Shown here piece by piece: positions 12,202-22,261 of a DNA stretch of 64,000 nucleotides (positions are counted from its first letter, which is position 1; each line of letters opens with the position of its first letter). The DNA is from Bolinopsis microptera (taxonomy: Eukaryota; Ctenophora; Tentaculata; Lobata; Bolinopsidae): the NCBI RefSeq assembly GCF_026151205.1, contig NC_087072.1, positions 1,569,375-1,633,374 on the forward strand, written 5' to 3'. A program made the translations under genes and the position numbers. Under the pieces are notes generated by a model, which saw nothing but the letters and a program-made list of their open reading frames with translations, searched no databases and was not told the origin of the DNA.

Positions 12202-12310
12202 TTATGATTTAGTTTGAATATCAAAATGATTACCACTGCATGTAGGTATATCACAGTACTCCCATCGAGGCAAAGTTCCCTCAGCATTATAACACCAGGC
12301 GCCTGATTCA
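12202..12310 (-). CDS. Kringle domain, third exon (domain C-terminus)
   Basis: Read on the minus strand after the acceptor TTTTCCTCAG, this exon encodes GAWCYNAEG, then RWEYCDIPTC, the canonical end of a kringle domain. It completes the phase-2 split glycine codon left by the exon at 12512-12559. After PTC the frame runs twelve more residues to a TAA at 12202-12204, so this may be the true end of the protein. A weak donor (G|GTAATC) shortly after the cysteine is an alternative. Kringles are secreted disulfide-bonded modules that usually bind proteins or lipids. Confidence 0.8.
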
Positions 12311-12511
12311 CTGAGGAAAATGACGACACATGTTATAATGAAGAATTTCTAAAAGTAAAAAGAAATTTCACAGATCATTTATATTCCAAAGCCCCTTCAT
12401 TGCAGTTTTATTGTACTTGTAGATACAATAAATGTTTGTGCCCCTACCTTGTGCTCGACTTGATAACAATGATTATGGAACATTACCAGATATCAGATAT
12501 TGAAGACTTAC

Positions 12512-12559
12512 CCGTCTGGATTTCTGCAATAGTTCTCTTGCAGTCCTGAATCAGAGTAT
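12512..12559 (-). CDS. Kringle domain, second exon (48 nt)
   Basis: A 48-nt exon bounded by an ATTTTCAG acceptor and a GTAAGT donor. It encodes YSDSGLQENYCRNPDG, the central kringle motif (NYCRNPDG). Both introns are phase 2 and the frame joins exactly to the exons at 12853-13011 and 12202-12310. It is too short to appear as an open frame by itself; the domain match and splice sites are what support it. Confidence 0.85.
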
Positions 12560-12852
12560 CTGAAAATGTTTTTGTAATAAGCTATTTTCCTAAAGTAGGT
12601 AGTGTTGTGAATCGTAACTAACAATTTGGCTTCTGTCGAGAGCCCTTTTATAAACATTTCGAAGTTTGGGTGTAAAATGATTTAGGACACTTGATCGAAT
12701 AGAGTACATGTCTCATCTTCCAAAATCCGAATAATCTGGATAACAATAAATCCAAATCTGGATTATGCCGTATTGTGGCCGCCTGTGGGCGAGACTAGCT
12801 TATACTATACCTGCTGTGCCTTAGAACTTGAAGAAGCACCAAGAAAACTTAC

Positions 12853-13011
12853 CGCTCAAGAGTTCTGTTGTGTACATTAGGTGATTGAGAGTCCCATCTC
12901 TGGCAGACGAGTCCTGATTCTGTGACAGATGCAGTTCCCCTGTAGTCTGATCCATCGTCATCCGCTTTATCAACACACTCGTATGGAGCTGGAGTTAATC
13001 CATTTGTTATT
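12853..13011 (-). CDS. Kringle domain, first exon
   Basis: The exon encodes APYECVDKADD, then SDYRGTASVTESGLVCQRWD, then SQSPNVHN. This is the start of a kringle: first cysteine, YRGT, SG-x-x-CQ-x-W. It ends at a strong GTAAGT donor in phase 2. The acceptor at 13012 (CTAAAAAG) has a poor polypyrimidine tract and so is less certain. With the next two exons it forms a complete kringle of about 80 residues. The likely upstream partner is the signal-peptide and fucolectin exon at 13718-14401, but the visible phases do not join directly, so an intervening exon or another boundary is needed. Confidence 0.83.
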
Positions 13012-13544
13012 CTTTTTAGAAACGTTAATAATGAATAAAATTAGATTGGGGTTTGCGGTAAATTGGAGCGCAGTAAATCTGCATTTGCGGTAAATTGAAA
13101 CGCAGTAAATTGGAATCTGTAAACAAGGCCAGGGCGGGGTAAATCGGACATCTGTGAATCGGATCGCGCGGAGAATATCGTATATGATTTATAAAGGCTG
13201 TACGACCTATAATATGGAGTCGATGCAAACACTTAAAAAAACATATTTTCCAATATCTGGCATTCTGGCTCATTGTTTATACAAAGTGGAAATCATACGA
13301 TGTCAAGTTTAAAAACAATCACTAAGCCCTAAGGTATTCTACCCTAAACTTAAAATTATATGCAAAAATATTTGTACGTCATTATCATCACTCGATGGAC
13401 GATGACGTCATCAAGTTGAGCATGATTTTTGACAAAGTAACAACTTTTAAATCAAAGTCGATTAAAATCACGCATTTTGTGATTTAGTATTCTCTGCTGT
13501 TGGGTCATCTTTTGGTATGTAGGGAAGTCTGGTTTCTTTACTTA

Positions 13545-13668
13545 GGGATCGTTCACATATTACGTTATCAATATTTTGGAAATTTGTACTCCCTCCCCCC
13601 TCGATAATCAACCGTAATCAAGACCCAACCCCCCTCCTGACAGTGATATTACGTAATCATGGCCTGTT
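13545..13668. repeat. Dispersed repeat with ATTACGTAAT and C-rich tract
   Basis: GATCGTTCACATATTACGT, a C-rich tract, then ATCAAGACCCAACCCCCCT and ATTACGTAATCATGGCCTG. Closely similar phrases occur at 45165-45232 (ATCAAGACCCAACCCCCCT, ATTACGTAATCAAGGCCTG), with weaker relatives at 45400-45475 and 55545-55640. It looks like an old short mobile element family; its ends are not clear. Confidence 0.55.
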
Positions 13669-13717
13669 AGGTTTGACTACCTACTTTATCAAAATTTAAA
13701 AATAGTTCAATTTTAAT

Positions 13718-14401
13718 TTAGACAGTACCTTTGCCAATAATTTCTACTTCAGTCACAGCTATGTGTCCTGTACTCTTGCTGAGTTTCAGAGTGTTTCCTT
13801 CAGTGTTACAAATCAGTGTGTAGATCTGGTCTGCCTGCTCTAGTCCGTATGTTAGTTGGAGTGTTCCACAAGACTTCTGTTTTACCTCTCCCTGGTACAC
13901 TGACACATCTACGTTGGTATGAGAATCTACGCATATCTTGAAATTAGCTTCGCTTTGAGCACAATGATCACCAGGATTGTACCAGTTGTTGTAAAACACG
14001 CGGTAGATAAGGACCTTGTGGATAAAATAAGTTCTATCAAATTCTAGTTTTAACCAGCCTGCTCCGTTATCAGTTTCAGTTGCTGCTACTGTTGAGAGGT
14101 CCTTATCAACTGCATGTGCTACACCATCAATCGCCTCGTTTCCATTTAAAGTCTTTCCGTGTGTAACTCTTGTAGGAGTTATCTCTGCCATCTTTACCTT
14201 CCGAACTGAAATATTATTATAATTTGTAAATTCACATATTTCGGACACTTTGTCACTTCTCATTTCCAAAATGTTGCCCTCTTGACTGCTAATTGCTGAA
14301 AACCTTGACTTAATGGACCTACCCTTTGTAAGTTCACCATCTGATTCACCAAGAACAGTCCACGCCATCATTATAACGAACAGTATGAGTTTCGGCATCA
14401 T
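13718..14401 (-). CDS. Secreted fucolectin-like (F5/8 type C family) protein, N-terminal exon(s)
   Basis: The start is an ATG followed by a hydrophobic signal peptide (MPKLILFVIMMAWTVLG). From about residue 68 there is a discoidin/fucolectin-type jelly-roll domain: a start-like VTHGKTLNGNEAIDG, the diagnostic AVDKDLST, then GWLKLEFDRTYFIHKVLIYR and a closing VTEVEIIG strand. This family binds sugars or lipids outside the cell. The frame ends four residues after a possible donor (AAAG|GTACTG), so the stop may be intronic. An in-frame intron (donor AAAGG|GTAGGT near 14325, acceptor TTTCAG near 14205) would also be phase-consistent and would shorten the linker. The kringle exons lie just downstream on the same strand and could belong to the same gene. 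Confidence 0.78.
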   Translation of the reverse strand: MMPKLILFVIMMAWTVLGESDGELTKGRSIKSRFSAISSQEGNILEMRSDKVSEICEFTNYNNISVRKVKMAEITPTRVTHGKTLNGNEAIDGVAHAVDKDLSTVAATETDNGAGWLKLEFDRTYFIHKVLIYRVFYNNWYNPGDHCAQSEANFKICVDSHTNVDVSVYQGEVKQKSCGTLQLTYGLEQADQIYTLICNTEGNTLKLSKSTGHIAVTEVEIIGKGTV

Positions 14402-14846
14402 ATGTCGTGCTGAAACTGCCTTATCTCGTACTATGTACTATAAATAGACTTTAAGATAAACTAAACCAGTGCCACAAAACCAATGCTGTAAAGATAAATG
14501 TGAGCTAGTGTGCCTCTACAGAGAGCACCTCAACTCGACTAATAGTTTCCTTATGTATCATTCCTAGAGCCCTGCTCTCTTATCTGAACTCACAAAGGAC
14601 GGACTGGCTAAGCTGAGTAATTAACTCTTAGTATTATATAATAGTTTAATGACCATTGTTCTCTGGGTCCTGGTAGGTCGAGGAACCTTAGATCTACAGA
14701 TTCCAAGGGTGTGTGGTAGTTTTCAATTAGGAACTGAATTTCTTTATATTATTGAATGAAGTTTTAAGCTTAATAACTAATAAGCTTTCAGTTCGGAACT
14801 TGGTCGGACCATTATTTTTGTGACACAGAAATTATGTGTCTCAATT
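14402..14846. other. Upstream region of the fucolectin-like gene; no gene
   Basis: ACTATAAATAGA on the plus strand at 14438-14448 and AT-rich sequence lie upstream of the ATG at 14401. No certain TATA element in the right orientation was found and no other feature is visible. Confidence 0.35.
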
Positions 14847-15040
14847 TAAGAAGACAAATGCCTGCCTGCCTAGGTCGATCCAGATGAAATCTGGAACGAT
14901 TTTCGTGACAGCGCTCCATTTATCTCTATCATTCATGAGCCAACGTAACTTATCAGGATCCAATCCAGTATCTTCTTGTAGGACGTCCGGAAAGGTCTTC
15001 TGTGGTCATCCTCTATACCGATGGCCATAAGAAGACAAAT
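14847..15040 (-). mobile_element. 168-bp 5'-truncated RTE insertion with perfect 13-bp target-site duplication
   Basis: The segment 14860-15027 matches the 3' end of the RTE element at 5.35-5.5 kb: GCCTGCCTAGGTCGATCCAG, GATGAAATCTGGAACGA, then diverged coding sequence. It is flanked by an exact 13-bp direct repeat, TAAGAAGACAAAT, at 14847-14859 and 15028-15040. Heavy 5' truncation, a short tandem tail and a clean target-site duplication are the signature of LINE target-primed integration. The copy is non-coding; open frames across it are accidental. Confidence 0.92.
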
Positions 15041-16010
15041 ACCGTGATCACTAAAAATATAAGTATCACAAACAGATATAAATCGCATTATATACACATT
15101 TTACAAAACTTTTACTCTTATCATTTAAAAGAAGAAACAGCTATCATTTATAAATTAAACAGTTTTATCAAGTTACTGGATGTCAAATGCACTGGCTTTC
15201 AAATTTGCGATGCAATTCTAAAAAAATCCAAAATAAGTAAAAAATTTCATTCAGCAACGAAATAAAATATTGTTAGTGTGACGATTTTCACATCTATCCA
15301 CTTTAATCCGGTTAAATTATTATATTTGATCTTGTTTCTTTTTCGTACAGACTGTAGTGAAGTTAATTTTTTTTAAACGTGTTTTGGGTCTTATTTATGA
15401 TTTTTTTATAATTATCTTATTTATTTCATTGATGTATTGTCACGACGGGTTCGTTAGTGTTCCCTCTGACTATTTAAGTTTAATTCCAGTTTAATTCCAG
15501 TTTAATTCCATCTATAAATCGATATCTTGTACTGCAAATGAAGATCCTGGTCTTAGAAACAGATTAAAATATTATTCAAATGTTTAACTAAGATGAGCAT
15601 GAATTAAACGGAATTAAACGGAATTAAAACGGAATTAAACGTAAAGTTGTCGGAGATGGCACTAACACCATCGTCTCGACTATACATGAATGAATAACAT
15701 ATCTAGAGTAAGTAAAATTCGAGATTCAAGAATCATGAAAATTTAGAACAAAATTACTTAAAATTTAACTCCCGTACAAACAACCGAAATAGAAATAATT
15801 GCTGAAATAATAATTTAACATAAGAGGAAGTAGTAAAAGGCAACTTCAATGGTCACTAAACTGCGATATTAGTATTCAAGTCCACAAAAGACACATTCAT
15901 ACTCAAACAGTCCTCCCACTCACAGTCACAACGTACTGGAAACAGTAATCACTAGTGTTCCATGCTCGTACAACAGATCGTGAAATCTGCATAATGATGG
16001 TTGATCTGTA
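15041..16010. repeat. Intergenic, with opposed GGAATTAAAC / GTTTAATTCC arrays
   Basis: Three copies of GTTTAATTCCA at 15476-15510 face four copies of the complementary GGAATTAAACG around 15602-15643, about 90 bp apart. Transcribed through, the two arrays could pair as a long imperfect hairpin. A similar GGATTAAAC microsatellite ends both tandem units near 33275-33294 and 36504-36530. No gene is visible. Confidence 0.6.
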
Positions 16011-18233
16011 TTATGTCTGTTGAGTTGGTAGTCCTGATGGGGTGACAGGCAGTATTGGCGTCTTTTTCGGGTTCCTGATGCGGTGACAGTTGCAAAGGAA
16101 TTTGCCCAGTTCTTGCACATGGGCAGAATTCATGATAGCTCCGTATTCCTTGAGCAGCAAAAGACTCTTAAGGTTTTCCGACAGTGAGAGTCTCGCTGAG
16201 TGGTACATTGGACATTCAGTGAGGCAGTGTTCTTCATTTTCAATGATTGTTCCTTCGAAAAAGGGGAGATATTCTAAGCCTTGAACGTTATCCTTGTTGC
16301 AGCAGAATCTGCAGGCTCTCGTCCACGTTCCAGTTTCTTTTGTGTATCTCCCTCTCTCAATAAGAAGGTCATGGCTACTGGAGCGGATTTTAGCTATGTG
16401 CATGCGACATTGACTATTCTTTAGATTGAGATACTGCTCCTCTCCGAATACCTGTTTGATAGTGCAGTAAAATTGCATTTTCTTTTGGGATGCTAAATCT
16501 GTTCTCCAATCTTTTACAAAGTGATCAACCAAATTTCCATGTGCAGTTGAGGTCGTTCCTTCTGCTCTGTGTTGGTCGGATCGAGCGAATTTGGCCGCTT
16601 TGGATTCAGACTGAGCGATCGAGTTCCAGGTCTTATACCAAGAGAGGTTTAGATTCTTCTGCTCTTGGAATGTCTGATGTACAAGAAAGTTGACGCTGCT
16701 CACGTCGGGTGATGTCTGAGACAATCTGTCGAAGTATCTCAGGCATTGTGGTAGTACCGACAGGGCCCATGGTAACCTGCCCGTATCTCCGTAACAGAAG
16801 TTGTTGTTAGCTTTCTTGTGTAAGCCGAGCACCCATTTCAGCATTTTCAGGTGTGTTGTCTCAAGTGCGTCCTTTGTTGCAGCTCTAGCAAGGTTCTGTC
16901 TTGAACCATCAGCGCAAGCCATCTCCTTTGCCATTTTTGTACACGGTAGCCATATCTGACAGGCGTACGTAGCGACTGGTTTAACGAGGCTGTCTATAAG
17001 CTTGAGCATGGTTTTTGTTGTTAATGCTCGAGTGTCGACCATGCGTCTGATCGAGAAAAATGCTCTTAGTGCTTTTTTCCTCAGTTCGTTCATGGCACCT
17101 TTAAATGAACCGTTGAGACTGAATTGAATGCCTAGATAGCAGTAAGATTTGGCCGATGAGATGTCCAGGTTCCCTAGTTTGAACCCGTAGGAGCACTTCA
17201 GCAAACGAGAGCTCGAGTTGAATACCATGATTTTGGTTTTGTCGATGTTAATTGACAGTTCCCATTTACTTGCAAATTCGTGCAGGCAATCAAGTTGTTT
17301 CTGCAGGCTTTTGGCGTCGAGTGCCAAAAGTATCAGGTCGTCTGCCCACAGAAGATGGCTGACCGGGAAGCCGTTCAGTTCTGGAATTGACAAGTCCTCA
17401 AGAGCTGCTAGTCTAATGGAGAGGTCATAAATGTATACCTTGAAGAGCTCCGGCGACATTGGATGTCCCTGTTCGGTACCAATGGTGACATCGATGGTGT
17501 CCGACAGCTTCTTGCTCAGTTTGATACGGGTAACTGAGTTGCTGTACATGTTCTGGAGGCAAGAGAAGAAGCTTCCTCCGATACCAAGTCTACTGAGTTT
17601 GTACATGAGAGCCTCCCTGCAGACTGTGTCGAACGCCTTACGATAGTCCACGAAGCAAGCGAATATTTTCTTCTTCAGCTTCTTTGTATACTTCTCGATG
17701 ATCGTTGTAAGGGTCAGGATATGGTCAGAGCACTGGGCACCAGCTCTGAATCCGAGTTGGTGAGGGAAGTCGGGACAGACGACTTTACGGAATTCGATCA
17801 GCCTATCAAGGAGGAGGGATGCAAAGAGTTTTCCAAGGCAACTTCCTACTGTGATTGCTCTATAGTTATCGGGGTTCTGCTTGTCCCCCTTTTTGTGTAG
17901 GGGGGTAGTTATTGAGCAGTTCCAGGGGTAGATTCCTTGCGTTAGGCAACCATTGAATAGTTTCAGAAGGACTTTTTGGAGACCGAGTTTGGAGCTCTTG
18001 AGCATCTCGTTGGAGATAAGATCACATGAAACGCTTTTGTTATTCTGGAGCTTATTGGTGACTTTCTCCAGTTCTTGGATAGTAAACTCTGTGTTGAGTT
18101 TTTCAAGTTCGACTGATGGCTCGAGGTGGTACTCGGTTCCCTGTTCATGAACAATATTACAACATGGGAGCGATCCCACAAAAATAGAAAAAAAAGTAAT
18201 CTGGATAAGTCCTTTTCTGAATAATATGTCCAT
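16011..18233 (-). CDS. 5'-truncated LINE: reverse transcriptase plus C-terminal zinc finger
   Basis: An uninterrupted frame of about 740 residues. From roughly residue 90 it has RT blocks: TPLHKKGDKQNPDNYRAIT, LGFRAGAQCSDHI, ACFVDYRKAFDTV, GTEQGHPMSPELFK and the catalytic LLWADDL box. The C-terminus has a CRFCC ... EEHCLTECP arrangement, a CCHC-like finger of retroelements. It has no endonuclease domain, and sequence before about residue 28 (above ~18150) looks unrelated, so the element is 5'-truncated there. The RT closely resembles that at 36699-39896, so both belong to one lineage in the I/Jockey-like branch; exact clade not assigned. I did not find a target-site duplication. Confidence 0.9.
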   Translation of the reverse strand: MDILFRKGLIQITFFSIFVGSLPCCNIVHEQGTEYHLEPSVELEKLNTEFTIQELEKVTNKLQNNKSVSCDLISNEMLKSSKLGLQKVLLKLFNGCLTQGIYPWNCSITTPLHKKGDKQNPDNYRAITVGSCLGKLFASLLLDRLIEFRKVVCPDFPHQLGFRAGAQCSDHILTLTTIIEKYTKKLKKKIFACFVDYRKAFDTVCREALMYKLSRLGIGGSFFSCLQNMYSNSVTRIKLSKKLSDTIDVTIGTEQGHPMSPELFKVYIYDLSIRLAALEDLSIPELNGFPVSHLLWADDLILLALDAKSLQKQLDCLHEFASKWELSINIDKTKIMVFNSSSRLLKCSYGFKLGNLDISSAKSYCYLGIQFSLNGSFKGAMNELRKKALRAFFSIRRMVDTRALTTKTMLKLIDSLVKPVATYACQIWLPCTKMAKEMACADGSRQNLARAATKDALETTHLKMLKWVLGLHKKANNNFCYGDTGRLPWALSVLPQCLRYFDRLSQTSPDVSSVNFLVHQTFQEQKNLNLSWYKTWNSIAQSESKAAKFARSDQHRAEGTTSTAHGNLVDHFVKDWRTDLASQKKMQFYCTIKQVFGEEQYLNLKNSQCRMHIAKIRSSSHDLLIERGRYTKETGTWTRACRFCCNKDNVQGLEYLPFFEGTIIENEEHCLTECPMYHSARLSLSENLKSLLLLKEYGAIMNSAHVQELGKFLCNCHRIRNPKKTPILPVTPSGLPTQQT

Positions 18234-19978
18234 CTGGAAATACTTCTATCAATTACCGACAAAAAGAAACAATAATGGTTTCCCAAAATAGTCTGTGAAC
18301 AGTGTGCTTATATGCGTAATGTTCCAGGACCATGGTAAGATGTCTGAGATTAGATGCTGTATAGCTAGCTGTAAAGTCTCCTTTTGTAGGTTTCCTCTTC
18401 TCGGGTAAGGCAGGTAAAACTTCTGGTAGTCTCTTGTAAGTTGTGTTCATTATCTGGAAAAGTGATAATTGTTAAGGAAAGGAACTCTATCAGCTTCAAA
18501 TCAGTTATTAGCGGGTTCTCTGCTGATGTTCTTATAGTTGGAAAATATTTCAAGTACAATAATGCGAAAGTTATCATTATACAATATACATGGACGATTT
18601 CAATGTAGGTGAGTGATAGTGAAAGTGAGCTACCTTCAAGCGAGTACGTTGTCTGGAGTTGATAGCAAGGTGCTTACTACTCATCTCGTTTGGAGACTGG
18701 TACTTTCTTCTACTTTGTCTGAACCTGTGATATATATATTGCGTTAAATACTTTCAACACTACTATATAACAAATAATTTGAGCCTGAAGATGGCGTTGA
18801 CGCCGAAAATTTGCCCTTACTCCTAACTTCCTTGTTTCACTTGTCCTTGTCTCTTCCAACCGGATATTATCCAACTATCAGTATTTAAATAGAGTCCACA
18901 AAATACTTCAGCCCCTCACCCCAATACTTAAATCCTCCGCTCATTGATTTCAAGCCAATAATTGAGCGATTATCTTCCTCGAAAATATCATAACTCAGAT
19001 AATATGTTCCAAATACAAGCAAAATGACCTACTTTGATAATTGTGAAGATGTCACCGACCGAATCTTTGTCTTAGGAGTTTTAGACCAAAAATTGGAGAA
19101 CTATCCTGTCGGATGGTTGTACATTATTATAGTCAGTGTTAGTTGTTAGTATTAATGAGCTACTAATTAACCATTTAATACACTAATTTAACTTGATCAG
19201 TAAAGAATTAAACTTAATCAGTGAAGGATGCAGGCTGGTGTATTTCTCAGTAGAGACTTCTAAAAATCTTTTAATAGTCCATAACATCTGATCTTTTTCT
19301 CAAACGGCACCTTGTTCTCCTTATTGTGCTAATTCCGGGAAGCATTCTCATGAATTTTGCTTAAGCGATTTCAATTAACTTACGTTTTATAAAGTTACAC
19401 TTCCATTTTTTATCAATTATACCCATGGTTTTCCAGGCACTGTGTCCACGAGAGTTCAATTCAGCGATTCATATTGTTTAACTTTTTCTATTTTTGTTTT
19501 ATGAAGTGATTGTGTCAACCCACCAAAATGAAAAGTCTTAAACGCAAATACAATGACGACTGAAATAACGACTGCCCTCCCATTGAGAGGCTCCCAACGC
19601 AACCGGCCACAAATTATGCTCGTGTATACGCGTAGTGTATCGTTTATACACTACACATAATACATAATTCACTACACATAATACATAATAAAGCCAGTAG
19701 TTAGTCTAATGATGCGTAAAGCACAACATCTTTCGTCATAATATCATTATTTCGTAGTCCAGTGTAAAATATTGCATCATAAACTTTGTTTAGATAAATT
19801 ATTGATGTCATATGTTTTTCAATATGCGTTGCGAGCTCCCAAAAGGGTTTATATTTTAAGTAGACCATTTGAAAACATCTTTTACTGCGGACTGCCGTCT
19901 GCCACATATATACAGTTAGCTTACTTTGAATTCTTTCATAATTTTATATTTAGTGTTTACCGTGACTTATGTTACACT
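18234..19978. other. Intergenic; no supported gene
   Basis: Short frames only, with no recognisable domain. GAGCCTGAAGATGGCG followed by TTGACGCCGAAAA at 18781-18809 resembles a ribozyme core or a retroelement terminal motif and is treated separately as an observation. Small TACACATAATACATAA repeats lie near 19650-19690. Confidence 0.45.
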
Positions 19979-20743
19979 CAGTAGGCACCAATGTTTTGGA
20001 TCAGCCGAAATAGATTTAACAAATGTTTTTTAACAAAAATTACATCAGATGGCAAGATTGATAAAGAAATAAGTGTCAGGATTAGAAAAGCAACCGGAGC
20101 TTTTAACCAACTCAACAACATTTGGAAGAATAAGAACATAAGCATTAACAACAAAGTGCGAATCTACATCGCAGCTGTTCTTACCATTCTGACCTATGGA
20201 TGTGAGATATGGAACACGACTCAAGTGCAGACAAGAAGATTGGAGTCTTTCCATCAGTAGGTACTGCTTAAGAAGAATCCCGAGAGTGAGGTGGTTCCAT
20301 CGAGTAAGTAATGAGGATGTTTTAAGAAGGGCATCAATAACTGCTCTTGCTGACATAATAACAACAAAACGGCTGCGTTGGTTTGGACATGTCAGTAGAA
20401 ATAGAATGCCTGAAGATCGGTTACCCAACTATTTACTCGAATGGAAACCCAAGCATGGGAAGAGATCAAGAGACAGGCCTAGGAAGAGCTTAAATGATGT
20501 ATTTATTGAGGATGCTGAGCAGAGATTGGATCGTAATGGACTCACGATTCATGATTGTATAAGAAGATTAGCTGCAGACCGAAAGGGATGGAGAAATGTT
20601 ACCCGCCGAAGTTGTATAATACAAAATAATGACGCAGTCGACGCAGACTAATCCTTTTGGATGGAGATCTCGCCATGTAACATGTATGTATGTAGGCAGT
20701 AGGCACCAATGTTTTGGATCAGCCGAAATAGATTTAACAAATG
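19979..20743 (+). mobile_element. 671-bp 5'-truncated RTE-like insertion with exact 47-bp target-site duplication
   Basis: The insertion 20026-20696 is flanked by identical 47-bp direct repeats at 19979-20025 and 20697-20743 (both start CAGTAGGCACCAATG and end TTTAACAAATG). The interior encodes the C-terminal end of an RTE-like ORF2 on the plus strand: TILTYGCEIWNTTQ, then KRLRWFGHVSRNRMPED and LNDVFIEDAE. The coding sequence is broken by a frameshift near 20255. The 3' end has a GTATGTATGTAGG tail, as RTE copies often do. The 47-bp duplication is much longer than the usual 5-20 bp for LINEs. Confidence 0.9.
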
Positions 20744-21544
20744 GTTTGCACAAGTTTTTCTCACTCTGGAATCTAGCTGCAGTCTGGTGGTGTTGAGTTT
20801 CATGAATATTTCTCTAACCTTCATAATTACTAAGTCATGCTGAATTGCTTCATTGCAGATATTTTGGTCTTGTGTAATGTGTAAATGTAATTTACAAATT
20901 TAATTTACAAATTGTAAAATAGTAACATTTATTTGAATTTTGACTTGAAACTAGACCGAGTTACATTATTTTACCAGCTAGCCAGCGCAGCGGTAATTAT
21001 TTTTCTTGGTAACCCTACACCTAAAATATGTACTTCCTTCATGTTGTAGGACTAGGCGATGACGTTCTGAACATGCTGTAGTTTTGAACTTTTATTGATG
21101 ATTTGCCACATCGACTGTGTTTCGTTTTCCGTGTAAGCCTGTACTTAATACTTTAATAGTACCATTCCAGATTGGAGCAAGTTAACCGGTCTTGTCCCTT
21201 GTTTAGTCATTAACCAGGCTGGTACTGGCGACTGATTGCTGATACGTCATTCTTGTATTTTTAAAACTTATATCATATATTGCATTATTGACAAACATTC
21301 TTACTTATTACACTCCACACCTGGTGTATTAATATTATACACTCCGTGGTATTTAATTGAAACTTAATCTCACGCTAGATTTTCACTCACTATACATTTT
21401 GTACTATAGCTTCCAGAATTTTCAGTCTGGCTTTTAGTTTGGGTTGTATTGTGTTTGTTTGAGAGTTTGGAAGTCTTTAGACTGTTCATGGTTTACTCGA
21501 ATTATTCAGTTATGAGCTCAAGGATAAATACACCACCAGCTTGC
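20744..21544. other. Intergenic; no supported gene
   Basis: AT-rich sequence with frequent stops. No domain, repeat or RNA motif that I can support. Confidence 0.5.
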
Positions 21545-21640
21545 TTGTACTTGGTGCTATGCACTTACAGCACGGAGATCGAACTCCTAATCTCTCAGTT
21601 GTAAAATCCCATTCACGCCAACAGACCACTGTCCACCAAG
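21545..21640 (-). mobile_element. Possible tRNA-derived SINE head
   Basis: On the minus strand the sequence has a box-A-like TGGTGGACAGTGGTCTG near 21620-21637 and a box-B-like AGTTCGATCTCC near 21575-21586, about 45 nt apart. This is the spacing of an internal RNA polymerase III promoter. The predicted cloverleaf is poor, so a functional tRNA is unlikely, but tRNA-derived SINEs commonly look like this. No 3' tail or target-site duplication was identified. Confidence 0.4.
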
Positions 21641-22100
21641 CCCGACGGCATTCCACATTTATGACAATATAATAAATCTTGGTAATAATTAGTAATTATT
21701 ACGAATATCAATTATTATCAAAAATTGATTTTAATTTCAATATCATTGAGTTTTACAATACACCAATATTCAGTGTCTAGTGTTTATATATGAGACAATT
21801 GAAGTGATATGTGACTCAGTTTAGTGCAACGTGGAGTCGTTAAATCAGCTACCCAAAACACAGGTTAACATATTTTTAGTTAATTACTGACAGTAATCAG
21901 CATGTAGTGGCATCTGATTGAATATGTAAAAAATATGCTATTCCTATCCGTTCTAATTGCCTTGCTGTCAAAGATAACGTAGGCATTTTCAGAAATCGAC
22001 ATACAGAGAATAATGTTAAATCGAAGAACAAAAGCCGATTACATCAGCAAATAAAGGTAAGAAAAGAATATATTGGACAAAAAAGATGCGTGACACATGA

Positions 22101-22175
22101 CTGACATGTCCCACACTGACATGTCCCACACTGATATGCCCCACACTGACATGTCCCACACTGACATGTCCCACA
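22101..22175. repeat. 15-bp tandem repeat, five units
   Basis: The unit CTGACATGTCCCACA is repeated five times, with one variant (CTGATATGCCCCACA), and followed by a partial sixth. It lies just before the 22262 start codon and in the same frame. Translated it gives a DMSHT pentapeptide repeat. Because a better start with a membrane segment follows, I take the repeat to be 5' untranslated. Confidence 0.9.
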
Positions 22176-22261
22176 CTGATATCACAGTATTTTTTAACAC
22201 AAATAATAAAATTACAAATGGTGACAATCAACTGTTTCAGATAAAGTTCTCTTCAAAAACG

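Noticed and set aside
14836-15265. Two plus-strand ORFs at the truncated RTE
   Set aside because: They run antisense across a 168-bp retrotransposon fragment and into AT-rich flank; no domain.
22016-22231. Minus-strand repeat proteins (SVGHVSVGH type)
   Set aside because: They are the reverse translation of the 15-bp repeat upstream of the NERD-helicase gene; no other support.
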